Source: Pokkaliibacter plantistimulans | GTDB lineage: Bacteria > Pseudomonadota > Gammaproteobacteria > Pseudomonadales > Balneatricaceae | DNA: 64,000 nt | Assembly (NCBI RefSeq): GCF_046844695.1 | Contig: NZ_CP177354.1 | Coordinates: 3,348,001-3,412,000 of the forward strand | Direction of reading: 5' to 3' | Part shown: positions 43,782-51,464 of the stretch, piece after piece | Layout of the letters: each line of letters starts with the position of its first letter | Numbering within the stretch: the first letter of the stretch is position 1 | Translations under genes and position numbers: made by a program | Notes under the pieces: generated by a model | What the model was told of the DNA's origin: nothing | Database searches by the model: none | Seen by the model: the letters and a program-made list of their open reading frames with translations, nothing else

Positions 43782-43827
43782 GCCGGACAGTCGCACGCTC
43801 TGCATTAAGACCGTGCGACTGTCCGGC
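43782..43827. terminator. Perfect 16-bp inverted repeat between convergent genes
   Basis: GCCGGACAGTCGCACG (43782-43797) and its exact reverse complement (43812-43827) flank a 14-base loop. It lies between the binding-protein gene and the TauD-like gene, which converge. No T-run follows on either side, so rho-independent termination is not assured. The length and perfection are unusual. Confidence 0.6.
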
Positions 43828-43847
43828 AGAGCCTTACTCAGCTTTAT

Positions 43848-44837
43848 TCAGCTTTTCCCCAGCGCCACCAGCACCTGTCGTTTGGTATCTCCGCTGTACG
43901 GACGGCGACCGTGCATGGCCATGTGATTATCAACCAGTGCCACATCGCCATTTTGCCAGGGCACATCGAAGGTGAAGTCAGCAGACAGATTGTTGATCAG
44001 CTCAAGATCCGCTGGTGACAGATGTGAGCCGTCACCGTAAGTAATGGCGCTGGCCGGATTCTCCCGCACGCCTTTCCAGCCCATATAGGCGGCAATCAGC
44101 TGGTTGTAAAACACCTGTTTGCCATTACTCAGGGTCAGCACGGCGGGTAAAACCGGCGTGGTCGCTCTGAGGCTGCCATCGTCCTGCCATTGCCAGCTGT
44201 AACCCAGCTCGGCCAGCTTGCGCTCTGCTTCGTCCTTGTTCTGACAGTTGAGGGTGCTTTTCCAGCTGCGCCCTTGCCCTGACTTTTCATCATTCTCGCC
44301 GGGCATCCGGGTGGTGTACTTCAGCCCTTTGCTTTCACAGGCGGCGGCCAGTTCAGGCGCGATAATCTTCAAGCGGCGGTACAGCATATCGGAGCGGCAT
44401 ACGGGCGTGGCGCCACCGGCATCGGCTGCCTGCAGACAGAAGAAAAACAGCTTGTCCGGGGAGATGGGCGTTTGTGCCATCTCGTGATGGAGAAAAATCT
44501 CCACGTCTTTGGGTGCCTCATTGGCGGTAAATACCCGCTCGGTGAAGTTGATGCGCACGGCGTTGGAGAGCGACTCCTTGTAGGTAAAGGTGCGGTAGCC
44601 AAACGCTGCCGAGAAGGCATCGAAGTCTTCTGCTGAGGTCAGGGGAAACCCTCTGAACAGCAGCACACCGCTTTCTGTCAGATGAGCCTGCAAGGCGGGC
44701 AGGTGCTGTGTGATCCAGTCAAGGCTGGCAGTCAGGCTGGTGATCCCGGCGGGGCAGGGAATCACCAGCGGAAAGGTCGAACCGCCGCAGTTGATCTGCC
44801 CGGCAAGTGCCTGCGTGGGCACGGAAACAGTGGACAT
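43848..44837 (-). CDS. TauD/TfdA-family 2-oxoglutarate-dependent dioxygenase
   Basis: A 329-residue non-heme Fe(II) oxygenase. The facial triad is visible as HHE (His117-Glu119 region, FLHHEMAQTP) and the distal His of DNHMAMHGRRPY near residue 309. The 2-oxoglutarate Arg lies in the final RQVLVAL segment. The Glu in place of the usual Asp is found in the SyrP/clavaminate-synthase-like subgroup, which often hydroxylates amino acids or acts on larger substrates. It starts 23 bp after the aldo/keto reductase gene, and the two are probably co-transcribed. Confidence 0.88.
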   Translation of the reverse strand: MSTVSVPTQALAGQINCGGSTFPLVIPCPAGITSLTASLDWITQHLPALQAHLTESGVLLFRGFPLTSAEDFDAFSAAFGYRTFTYKESLSNAVRINFTERVFTANEAPKDVEIFLHHEMAQTPISPDKLFFFCLQAADAGGATPVCRSDMLYRRLKIIAPELAAACESKGLKYTTRMPGENDEKSGQGRSWKSTLNCQNKDEAERKLAELGYSWQWQDDGSLRATTPVLPAVLTLSNGKQVFYNQLIAAYMGWKGVRENPASAITYGDGSHLSPADLELINNLSADFTFDVPWQNGDVALVDNHMAMHGRRPYSGDTKRQVLVALGKS

Positions 44838-44860
44838 GGTGCGCTCCTTATCCCATCAGA

Positions 44861-45826
44861 TCAGTCGTAGATGGGATAGAAGGTGTTGAAGGCCGCCTCA
44901 CAGAACTGCGCCGGGTCGTTAAAGCGACGGTGACAGTTGAGGGCTGAAATGGCCTGCATTTCCGCATCATCCAGAGCGAAGTCAAATAGCGCGAGGTTTT
45001 CCTTCAGGCGTTCGGGCTTGCTGGTTTTGGGAATGATAGAAGTGCCCCGCTGGATGCCCCAGCGCAGCACGACCTGTGCCGGGGTTTTGCCCAGCCGTAC
45101 TGCCGCCTGTTTGACCGCGGGCTGCTCCAGCACGGAATCCTGCGCACCGGCCATATTCAGCTCCAGATAAGACAGTGCGCCCAGCGGTGAAAATGCGGTG
45201 ACTTCCATCCCGTACAGCTTGGCCATACGGATGAGGTTTTCCTGAGTCAGGTAAGGGTGTGATTCGATCTGCAGCACGCTGGGCTTGATGCTGGAATAGG
45301 CCATCAGGTCATGCAGCAGGCCTGTGGTGTAGTTACAGATACCGATTTTTTTCACCAGCCCCTCGACCACCAGCTCTTCCATGGCCTTCCAGGTTTCGTG
45401 CAGGGGCACGGGGGCAAACTCAATACGTGGCTCGGCCGCTTCCGGCTCGAAGAACCAGGCCGGAGGATAGCGCTTTTCAAAAGGCACATAGGCCTGTGCG
45501 ATGGGAAAGTGGATCAGGTAGAGGTCAAGGTAGTCCAGCTGCAGGTCTTGCAGGGTACGCATCAGCGCCGGGCGGACATGCTCTTTGGCATGGTAGGTGT
45601 TCCACAGTTTGGAGGTCACCCACAGGTCTTCGCGCTGACACAGGCCATCGGCCAGCGCACGGGCAATCCCTTCGCCAGTCTGCTGTTCGTTGCCATAGTC
45701 ACAGGCGCTGTCGAGGTGGCGATAGCCAGCCTTGATGGCCTCATAAACGGTATCTGCACAGAGTTCGTTGGGGACTTTCCAGAGACCAAAGCCGACGGGA
45801 GGGATGGAGCGTTGGGCGTTTGACAT
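44861..45826 (-). CDS. Aldo/keto reductase
   Basis: A 321-residue AKR, a TIM-barrel NAD(P)H-dependent carbonyl reductase. The catalytic tetrad is Asp39, Tyr44 (LDSACDYGNE), Lys73 (VTSKLWN) and His106 (LYLIHFP). The 'YHAKEHVRPAL' and 'IPKTSKPERLKENL' blocks match the xylose-reductase-like group. AAGGA precedes the ATG at 45826; the long upstream frame is rejected. It is first in the operon with the dioxygenase. The shared substrate is unknown. Confidence 0.9.
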   Translation of the reverse strand: MSNAQRSIPPVGFGLWKVPNELCADTVYEAIKAGYRHLDSACDYGNEQQTGEGIARALADGLCQREDLWVTSKLWNTYHAKEHVRPALMRTLQDLQLDYLDLYLIHFPIAQAYVPFEKRYPPAWFFEPEAAEPRIEFAPVPLHETWKAMEELVVEGLVKKIGICNYTTGLLHDLMAYSSIKPSVLQIESHPYLTQENLIRMAKLYGMEVTAFSPLGALSYLELNMAGAQDSVLEQPAVKQAAVRLGKTPAQVVLRWGIQRGTSIIPKTSKPERLKENLALFDFALDDAEMQAISALNCHRRFNDPAQFCEAAFNTFYPIYD

Positions 45827-45886
45827 AGTTATTGTCCTTATCGTCGGCAGGCAGAGGCCGGAGACGATGGATGAAAGATACGCTGC

Positions 45887-45904
45887 TTGTCTTATATAAG
45901 ACAA
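45887..45904. promoter_or_regulatory. Perfect 18-bp palindromic operator
   Basis: TTGTCTTATATAAGACAA is a perfect palindrome about 60 bp upstream of the aldo/keto reductase start, within the divergent space before the degenerate helix-turn-helix gene. Perfect dyads of this size usually bind a dimeric repressor of GntR or XRE type. Confidence 0.6.
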
Positions 45905-45951
45905 AAGATGATGCAGGCAGGAGGAGAAACTGTCAACGTCCATCGTGTGCC

Positions 45952-46089
45952 GGGCAGAAGGATATGCTGCTGCGCATCGGCATGAGCCAGCAGCAATACC
46001 AGCGTATTGAGAGCGGTCAGGATGTCCGCTTGAGTACCTTGCTGTGCGTGCTGGCAGGGATGGTTCTTGAGCTACGTATCCCGTCGTGA
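45952..46089 (+). pseudogene. Degenerate HipB/XRE-type helix-turn-helix fragment
   Basis: Only the second half of the DNA-binding domain survives in frame: GQKDMLLRIGMSQQQYQRIESGQDVRLSTLLCVLAGMVLELRIPS. This closely follows small XRE antitoxin proteins (HipB or RelB-partner type). The sequence before it in the same frame is Arg/Gly-rich and unlike the family, so the N terminus is probably lost through a frameshift. No toxin gene is adjacent. If a start upstream is used, a 45-85-residue product could still be made. Confidence 0.55.
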
Positions 46090-46106
46090 ACCGGCTGACC
46101 TTCACG

Positions 46107-46682
46107 TCATGAGGTCAGCTCCCCCAGTTGCTCCAGTGAATTGATATTGTCCAGACGGCTGTCGTCTTCCGGGATATCCAGCGGTTGCACGTCCAGCGTC
46201 AGCAGCACGCGCATCAAACTGCGCTGGCCTTCATTCCAGGCGGTTTGCAGTGCCGGGAAATAGCCTTTGGGAATGACAGAAAACATCGGTTGCCACTGGT
46301 TGCCCTGACGTAGCATGACGGCGGCAGAGGTGCGTCTGCCTGTCAGCATCAGTTCATTGATCAGGGTAGAGTCGACTCCCGGTGCATCACAGGGCAACAG
46401 TACGCAGCGGTCGTGGCGGGCGATGGCCATGCCCGCGATGACGCCCGCCAGCGGGCCGGGAAAGCCAGACTCGGCATCGCCGATAATCTGGTCGGAATAG
46501 CGCAGATATTCACGTCGGTTGCGGTTGCAGGAGATGATCAGATCATCGGTAAAGGGGCGAATCGTATCGTGGATGTGTCGAATCAGCGGTTTGCCCTGCC
46601 AGACCACCAGGCCTTTGTCGGCTCCTCCCATTCGGCTGCCTTGTCCACCGGCCAGCACAAGAAAAGAAAATGCATGCTTCAT
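46107..46682 (-). CDS. mobA: Molybdenum cofactor guanylyltransferase
   Basis: A 191-residue nucleotidyltransferase that attaches GMP to molybdopterin, giving the bis-MGD cofactor of DMSO-reductase-type enzymes. The LAGGQGSRMGGADKGLV GTP-binding signature is at residues 10-26. PCDAPGVD holds the Mg-binding Asp. The ATG at 46682 opens at MKHAFSFLVLAGG; the longer frame is rejected. A single gene, not linked to mobB or to a molybdoenzyme here. Confidence 0.93.
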   Translation of the reverse strand: MKHAFSFLVLAGGQGSRMGGADKGLVVWQGKPLIRHIHDTIRPFTDDLIISCNRNRREYLRYSDQIIGDAESGFPGPLAGVIAGMAIARHDRCVLLPCDAPGVDSTLINELMLTGRRTSAAVMLRQGNQWQPMFSVIPKGYFPALQTAWNEGQRSLMRVLLTLDVQPLDIPEDDSRLDNINSLEQLGELTS

Positions 46683-46807
46683 AGAGTGTCTGCCGCTAGT
46701 CAGTTGAGGAACGAGGCGAGAGAGTAGCAGCTTATAGTGGGCTCGCCTCAGCATGGAAAAGGAATCTCGTCTAGACTCCGTACATCATGGGTAATGAGGG
46801 TGAAACC

Positions 46808-47101
46808 ATGGAAAATCCATCCCCCGAGCCGATTCCGCATGAGCATGTCATTAAATTGGTGAAAAACGGCTCCCGTCAGTCACTTATATTGCCAGAGAGC
46901 TTCAACTTCGACAGCGACGAAATCTTCGTCAGCCGTAATGAACAGACCGGCGATGTGATTCTCTCCAGCCATTCCGGTGATCGCACCATCGAGGCGCTGC
47001 TGCAACTGGTACGCAAGCTCGAACACGAGTCAGACAGTCAGCGCCGCAAGGGCAAAAATACCCCCACTATTAATACCAACACCGAGGAAAAGGACGCCTG
47101 A
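46808..47101 (+). CDS. AbrB/SpoVT-type antitoxin-like protein, orphan
   Basis: A 97-residue protein. HVIKLVKNGSRQSLILPESFNFDSDEIFVSRNEQTGDVILSS is a swapped-hairpin AbrB/VapB DNA-binding domain (PF04014), followed by a charged, partly disordered tail. GAGGGTG lies upstream of the ATG at 46808; the ATG at 46787 is less likely. VapB-type antitoxins normally precede a vapC PIN-domain toxin by a few bases. Here 180 bp without a PIN gene follow, then a CitE-like gene, so it is an orphan or a free regulator. Confidence 0.8.
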   Translation: MENPSPEPIPHEHVIKLVKNGSRQSLILPESFNFDSDEIFVSRNEQTGDVILSSHSGDRTIEALLQLVRKLEHESDSQRRKGKNTPTINTNTEEKDA

Positions 47102-47281
47102 ACCGCCGCGGCGGGTGGGTTGCTGGCGCTGTTGTACGTCCATTGGTCGGTAGCCACAGAGCAGGGGCTGGACGCCGTGAGCGTAGTGGGTCAGCATGGC
47201 GCTTTCCTGCCGCACCGGGATACGCTCCCGTTGCAGCAGACGCCATATTCCCTTGTCGATGCCCTTGCCGAAGGAGCCTGC

Positions 47282-48097
47282 ATGACTGCTATCGTCCGCT
47301 CAGCGTTGTTTGTCCCCGGAAGCCGCCCCGAGCGCTTTGCCAAGGCACTGGCCACCGGTGCTGATGCCGTCATTGTTGATTTTGAAGACGCTGTTGAAGA
47401 CCACCTGAAAGAGCAGGCCCGTCAGAATCTGTCTGACTTTCTTCAGCAGCAGCCGGATGCAAAAGTATGGGTGCGCATCAACGGCGCTGGTCACCCCGAA
47501 CAGGCAGCCGATCTGGCATTCTGTGCCGCCCAGGCGGGGATTGCCGGGGTGCTGCTGCCCAAGGCTGAAACTGCAGAACAGGTTCAGACAGCGACGGCCA
47601 TTGGCAAACCGGTGTGGGCGCTGATCGAAAATGCCAAAGGGTTGCTGGCGGTGCCAGCGATGGCTGCGTGCCCCGGCTTGCAGCGCCTGAGCTTTGGCGG
47701 GCTGGATCTCGGGCTGGACATTGGCATGGCCAACGGCACTCCGACTGCAGCCATGGTGTATGACCAGATTCGCCTGACGCTGCTGCTGCACTCCCGTGTC
47801 AATGGCTTACAGCCGCCTCTCGATACCGTCTATCCCGCTTTTGATGATGCCGAAGGGTTCACTGCCAACGTGCGCCATTGCCGGGATATGGGGCTGGTGG
47901 GTGGCCTGTGCATTCACCCTAAACAGGTCGCCGTAATGCATGAAGCCCTGAAACCTGCCGAAAGCGAGCTGGACTGGGCTCGCCGTGTGGTTGAAGCCTC
48001 AAAAAGCGGTGCCGCTGCCTATCAGGTCGATGGCCAGATGGTGGATGCGCCAGTACTTGGCCGGGCACGGCGGATACTGGCGATGGTGGGGGAATAA
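47282..48097 (+). CDS. CitE-like (HpcH/HpaI family) acyl-CoA lyase
   Basis: A 271-residue TIM-barrel lyase of the CitE/malyl-CoA lyase family. RSALFVPGSRPERFAKALATGADAVIVDFEDAVEDHLKEQAR, WVRINGAG and LSFGGLDLGLDIG carry the Arg, Glu and Asp metal/CoA ligands. Such enzymes cleave (S)-citramalyl-CoA, malyl-CoA or related thioesters to acetyl-CoA plus an oxo acid. AAGGAG precedes the ATG. Without citrate-lyase alpha or gamma subunits it is a stand-alone CitE-like protein. The CoA transferase that ends nearby on the other strand could activate its substrate. Confidence 0.9.
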   Translation: MTAIVRSALFVPGSRPERFAKALATGADAVIVDFEDAVEDHLKEQARQNLSDFLQQQPDAKVWVRINGAGHPEQAADLAFCAAQAGIAGVLLPKAETAEQVQTATAIGKPVWALIENAKGLLAVPAMAACPGLQRLSFGGLDLGLDIGMANGTPTAAMVYDQIRLTLLLHSRVNGLQPPLDTVYPAFDDAEGFTANVRHCRDMGLVGGLCIHPKQVAVMHEALKPAESELDWARRVVEASKSGAAAYQVDGQMVDAPVLGRARRILAMVGE

Positions 48098-48267
48098 CAT
48101 CACTATTCTGTACGTCAGTATTCTGCGGAATGTCTTCTGAATATCGCTCTTATGCTTAGTGAGGTGAGAGCGCGTATTTCTCGTACTCTTTCACAGTGGA
48201 TCGTGAGGAGCAGTTTCTATGCCGTCGTGGCGGTGTTCAGAGACTGGTTACTGGAGCGGATGGCGGG

Positions 48268-49701
48268 TTAACCAGCCACCCATGCTGCGTTCGCTGACCC
48301 CAGTGGCCCGGCCGGGTAATCCCAGCGCATGGTTAATGGCTCAGTGGCTGCAGAACTGACTGTCACAGGGTCGAAGCGGAGCGGCGCCTGCAGACGCCGG
48401 GCCGGGCCCCAGGAAGTCTGTTCGACATGATGCTGCAGATCATCCTGATGCTCGGGTGCCAGCGGTGGTCTGGTGTGGCAGTTGGTGCCGGCACATAGCA
48501 GCAGGCGGGCGGTGCGCGCCAGTGATGCCCGCGACTCACAGCCGACGCCGTGTTGCAGACGTTCAGTCAGTCCACGAATGGCCGCCGTGGCGAGCAGGTA
48601 GCCGGTAGCGTGATCCAGCGCCTGCACCGGCAGTGGCTGAGGGCGGTTCGCGCCTGACAGACGCATGCCTGCCTCAGCGATGCCGCTGCTCATCTGAACC
48701 AGACTGTCGAAACCCCGGCGCTTACTCCAGGGCCCCGTCCAGCCGTAGGCATCCAGACAGATGTCTACCAGTGCGGGGTTGAGTTCACGTCGTTTGCTGG
48801 CGCCCATGCCCAGTCTTTCCAGCGCTTCGGGTCGATAGCCGTGAATCAGTACGTCGGCCTCCGCCAGCAATTGCTCAAACCGATGACGATCATCGGGCTT
48901 GCGCACATCCAGCCGCGCACAACGCTTACCCAGCGTCACCTCCGGCGCAACGCTGACCTCATCCCAGTCTGGCGGATCAATACGCAGCACATCGGCACCG
49001 AAACCGGCAAGAAAGCGAGTGGCGATGGGGCCTGCCAGAATTCGTGTCAGATCCAGCACCTTTATCCCCGCGAACGGACGACTGGGGTCACCCATCTTGT
49101 CCGCCAGTGCTGAACGGGACGCCTGAGTGTGAGCATGAGTATGCAACGCCCGGTGCAGCACCGGCTCCTGCTGCACGGCGGTTCCCTGAGCGTGCATTGC
49201 CCAGTCATCGCTCGAACGCATCTGTGCCGCACATCCACCGGCCTGCACAATGGCGCTTTCCAGCTCGGCGCCGTACCAGCCCGCGACAACTGCTGCCACG
49301 GTGTCGCGTTCGGCTTCGCAGCCCAATACCTGTAAGGCGGCGTGGCGATGATGGGCGGCGTTGGTGTGGAGGCGAATCCAGCCATCCTTGCAAGGGTAGT
49401 CACCAGCAATAGCATCCCAGGCAGGGGGCAGTTGCCATCCTTGTGGACGCAGCGAGGTGGCAAACCACAGGGAAGCCAGACGCTGATCGATCTGTACCCG
49501 ATGGCGCAGATCAAATCGGCGCTGGCTCCACTCCGCAATAGCCAGACCTGCTGCTGCGATGGACCCACTGGCCAGTTCGGTGACCGCAAAAGGGGAGGCA
49601 AGCTGACCTTCACCCACGAGCTGGACCTGCTCCATGAAGGCGTGATCGCCGCCTGCTGCCAGCCACATGTTCCGCAGGAAAAAGTGAAAGGGAGTCTGCA
49701 T
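48268..49701 (-). CDS. CaiB/BaiF-family (class III) CoA transferase
   Basis: A 477-residue class III CoA transferase. The C-terminal half starts FAGIKVLDLTRILAGPIATRFLAGFGADVLRIDPPDWD, the core fold. An N-terminal partial repeat (residues 1-190) with SPFAVTELASGSIAAAGLAI makes it longer than the usual ~400 residues, so it is a fused or duplicated form. It moves CoA between a short-chain acyl-CoA and a carboxylic acid. AAAGGA lies upstream of the ATG. It converges with the CitE-like gene at 47282, 170 bp away, which suggests a shared pathway. Confidence 0.88.
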   Translation of the reverse strand: MQTPFHFFLRNMWLAAGGDHAFMEQVQLVGEGQLASPFAVTELASGSIAAAGLAIAEWSQRRFDLRHRVQIDQRLASLWFATSLRPQGWQLPPAWDAIAGDYPCKDGWIRLHTNAAHHRHAALQVLGCEAERDTVAAVVAGWYGAELESAIVQAGGCAAQMRSSDDWAMHAQGTAVQQEPVLHRALHTHAHTQASRSALADKMGDPSRPFAGIKVLDLTRILAGPIATRFLAGFGADVLRIDPPDWDEVSVAPEVTLGKRCARLDVRKPDDRHRFEQLLAEADVLIHGYRPEALERLGMGASKRRELNPALVDICLDAYGWTGPWSKRRGFDSLVQMSSGIAEAGMRLSGANRPQPLPVQALDHATGYLLATAAIRGLTERLQHGVGCESRASLARTARLLLCAGTNCHTRPPLAPEHQDDLQHHVEQTSWGPARRLQAPLRFDPVTVSSAATEPLTMRWDYPAGPLGSANAAWVAG

Positions 49702-49967
49702 GGTGCAGTCCTTTTGATGGCTTGTTGTTGCACCTGAATTGATAAAGCCTGTTGGGGTTTAGCAGCAACAGGACGATGGTAGTATTTGGCCGTCAAACAG
49801 GGCGAACTTGGACGAAAGGATGAGAGATTCAGACAGTGATGATCAGCGTTTTTGCCGTTTGCCGTTTCCTGTGGGCTGAAAACGCGCTAGGTGATGTGCT
49901 TCTCAGGGCACGCGCGTCAGGGCTGGAGAAGATGCCGCGATCTACCAGACCTATGTGGTGGGGCGCT

Positions 49968-50633
49968 TCAGGCGACTGGTGCCGCAGCAATAGCAGCCTC
50001 CTGCTGGCAGCCAATACTGCGTAAATAAGCACAGAACATATCCGCCATAGCATCCGCATAGGTGATGATCTCCTCATCGGTACGGTGGCTCTCCGAGAAG
50101 TCTTTGGCGCTCGCACTCAGGGTGGATTTGATCAGCTCTGCGGCGATTGCTCGTGCCCTGTCGGTGGCTTCGGGTAGGGCTTCCAGCATGAAGGTGCTGA
50201 CGATGTTTGCCCCGGCGGCTCTGGCTTGCTGGGCTTCCGGCGCATCACGGTAAAGCGGCGCGGCATCGCTCAGGGCGACCCGCATTTCTGCTTCCTCGCA
50301 CTCCGAGCGGACAAAGGCATGTACCAGCGCCCGCAGACGCTGCAAGGGCGGTTGCTGCGTATCCTGCAGCAGGCTGCGCAGCAGTTCGCTGGTCTGCTGC
50401 CATTCATCGTGCTGCAGACGAAACAGGATGGCAGCCTTGTTGGGAAAATACTGATACAGCGAGCCGATGCTGACACCCGCCCGTTCCGCGACTCGTGCCG
50501 TGGTAAAACGCTGAGCACCTTCCTTCTGCAAAACCTGAATAGCAGCTTCGAGAATGGTGGCTACCAGCTCGTTGGAGCGGGCCTGTTTGGGCTGTTTACG
50601 TGAGGAAATCTGCGGGCTGCGGCGTGAGGGCAT
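49968..50633 (-). CDS. TetR-family transcriptional regulator
   Basis: A 221-residue TetR repressor. The helix-turn-helix is TILEAAIQVLQKEGAQRFTTARVAERAGVSIGSLYQYFPNKAAIL at about residues 25-68, followed by an all-helical ligand domain. The ATG at 50633 is chosen because homology starts there; the frame runs open far upstream. It is divergent from the O-methyltransferase (97 bp apart) and likely represses it and itself. Ligand unknown. Confidence 0.92.
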   Translation of the reverse strand: MPSRRSPQISSRKQPKQARSNELVATILEAAIQVLQKEGAQRFTTARVAERAGVSIGSLYQYFPNKAAILFRLQHDEWQQTSELLRSLLQDTQQPPLQRLRALVHAFVRSECEEAEMRVALSDAAPLYRDAPEAQQARAAGANIVSTFMLEALPEATDRARAIAAELIKSTLSASAKDFSESHRTDEEIITYADAMADMFCAYLRSIGCQQEAAIAAAPVA

Positions 50634-50729
50634 AGTGGGGGCGGCCAATGCGAATACTAAAATGTGAGTAATCAGTCGTATTCTAGTCAGGCACCGCGGC
50701 GCGCTCAAATCCCTGTTTGGAGCATGATA

Positions 50730-51395
50730 ATGACGACTCTCACTACATCCCCTGTTGCAGCTTTGCTGACGCGCCTGTTTCGTCAGGCCGAGGCCAGCGC
50801 CGCTGAGCTTGAGCACCTTGTCACCGCCATTCCTGAAGCAGAGCAGGCGCGGCTGATGCAAAGCAAAACCGAATATCGTGACCTTTATGGCCAGCTCAGG
50901 GATTTCCCTCTGGCGGTATCGCCCGAAACCGGGCAGCTGCTGTACATGCTGGCACGCAGCTGCAACGCCCGCAGCATTGTCGAGTTTGGAACCTCCTTTG
51001 CCATTTCCACCCTGCATCTGGCTGCCGCCCTGCGTGACAACGGTGGCGGCAGGCTGATTACCTGCGAGTTTGAGCCTTCCAAGGTCGAACAGGCGCGGCG
51101 CAATCTGCAGGAAGGCGGTGTGCTGGATCTGGTGGACATTCGCGAAGGCGATGCCCTGCACACCCTGCGTCACGATCTGCCTGAGCAGATCGACCTGTTA
51201 CTGCTGGACGGCGCCAAGGGGTTGTATCCCGACATTCTCGCCATGCTGGAAAGCAGGCTGCGCTCCGGTGCGCTGATCATCGCCGACAATGCAGACTACA
51301 GCCCTGACTATCTGGCACGGGTGCGCGATGTCGCCGCAGGCTACCTGTCGGTACCCTTTGCCGATGATGTCGAGCTGTCGATGCGCATTGGCTGA
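50730..51395 (+). CDS. Class I SAM-dependent O-methyltransferase
   Basis: A 221-residue methyltransferase related to caffeoyl-CoA/catechol O-methyltransferases. Motif I is SIVEFGTSFAISTLHLAAAL and the acidic SAM ligand is in LITCEFEPSK. IDLLLLDGAKGLY holds the metal-binding Asp. The ATG at 50730 follows GGAG by seven bases; the ATG at 50724 is an alternative. It is divergent from the TetR regulator. The substrate is likely a small phenolic or other hydroxylated compound. Confidence 0.9.
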   Translation: MTTLTTSPVAALLTRLFRQAEASAAELEHLVTAIPEAEQARLMQSKTEYRDLYGQLRDFPLAVSPETGQLLYMLARSCNARSIVEFGTSFAISTLHLAAALRDNGGGRLITCEFEPSKVEQARRNLQEGGVLDLVDIREGDALHTLRHDLPEQIDLLLLDGAKGLYPDILAMLESRLRSGALIIADNADYSPDYLARVRDVAAGYLSVPFADDVELSMRIG

Positions 51396-51464
51396 TCGGA
51401 TGGGGCGGCCATTGGCGTTCGGCAATGGCCGCCTATTGACGAGATGGTGAACAGGTTCTGAAGG

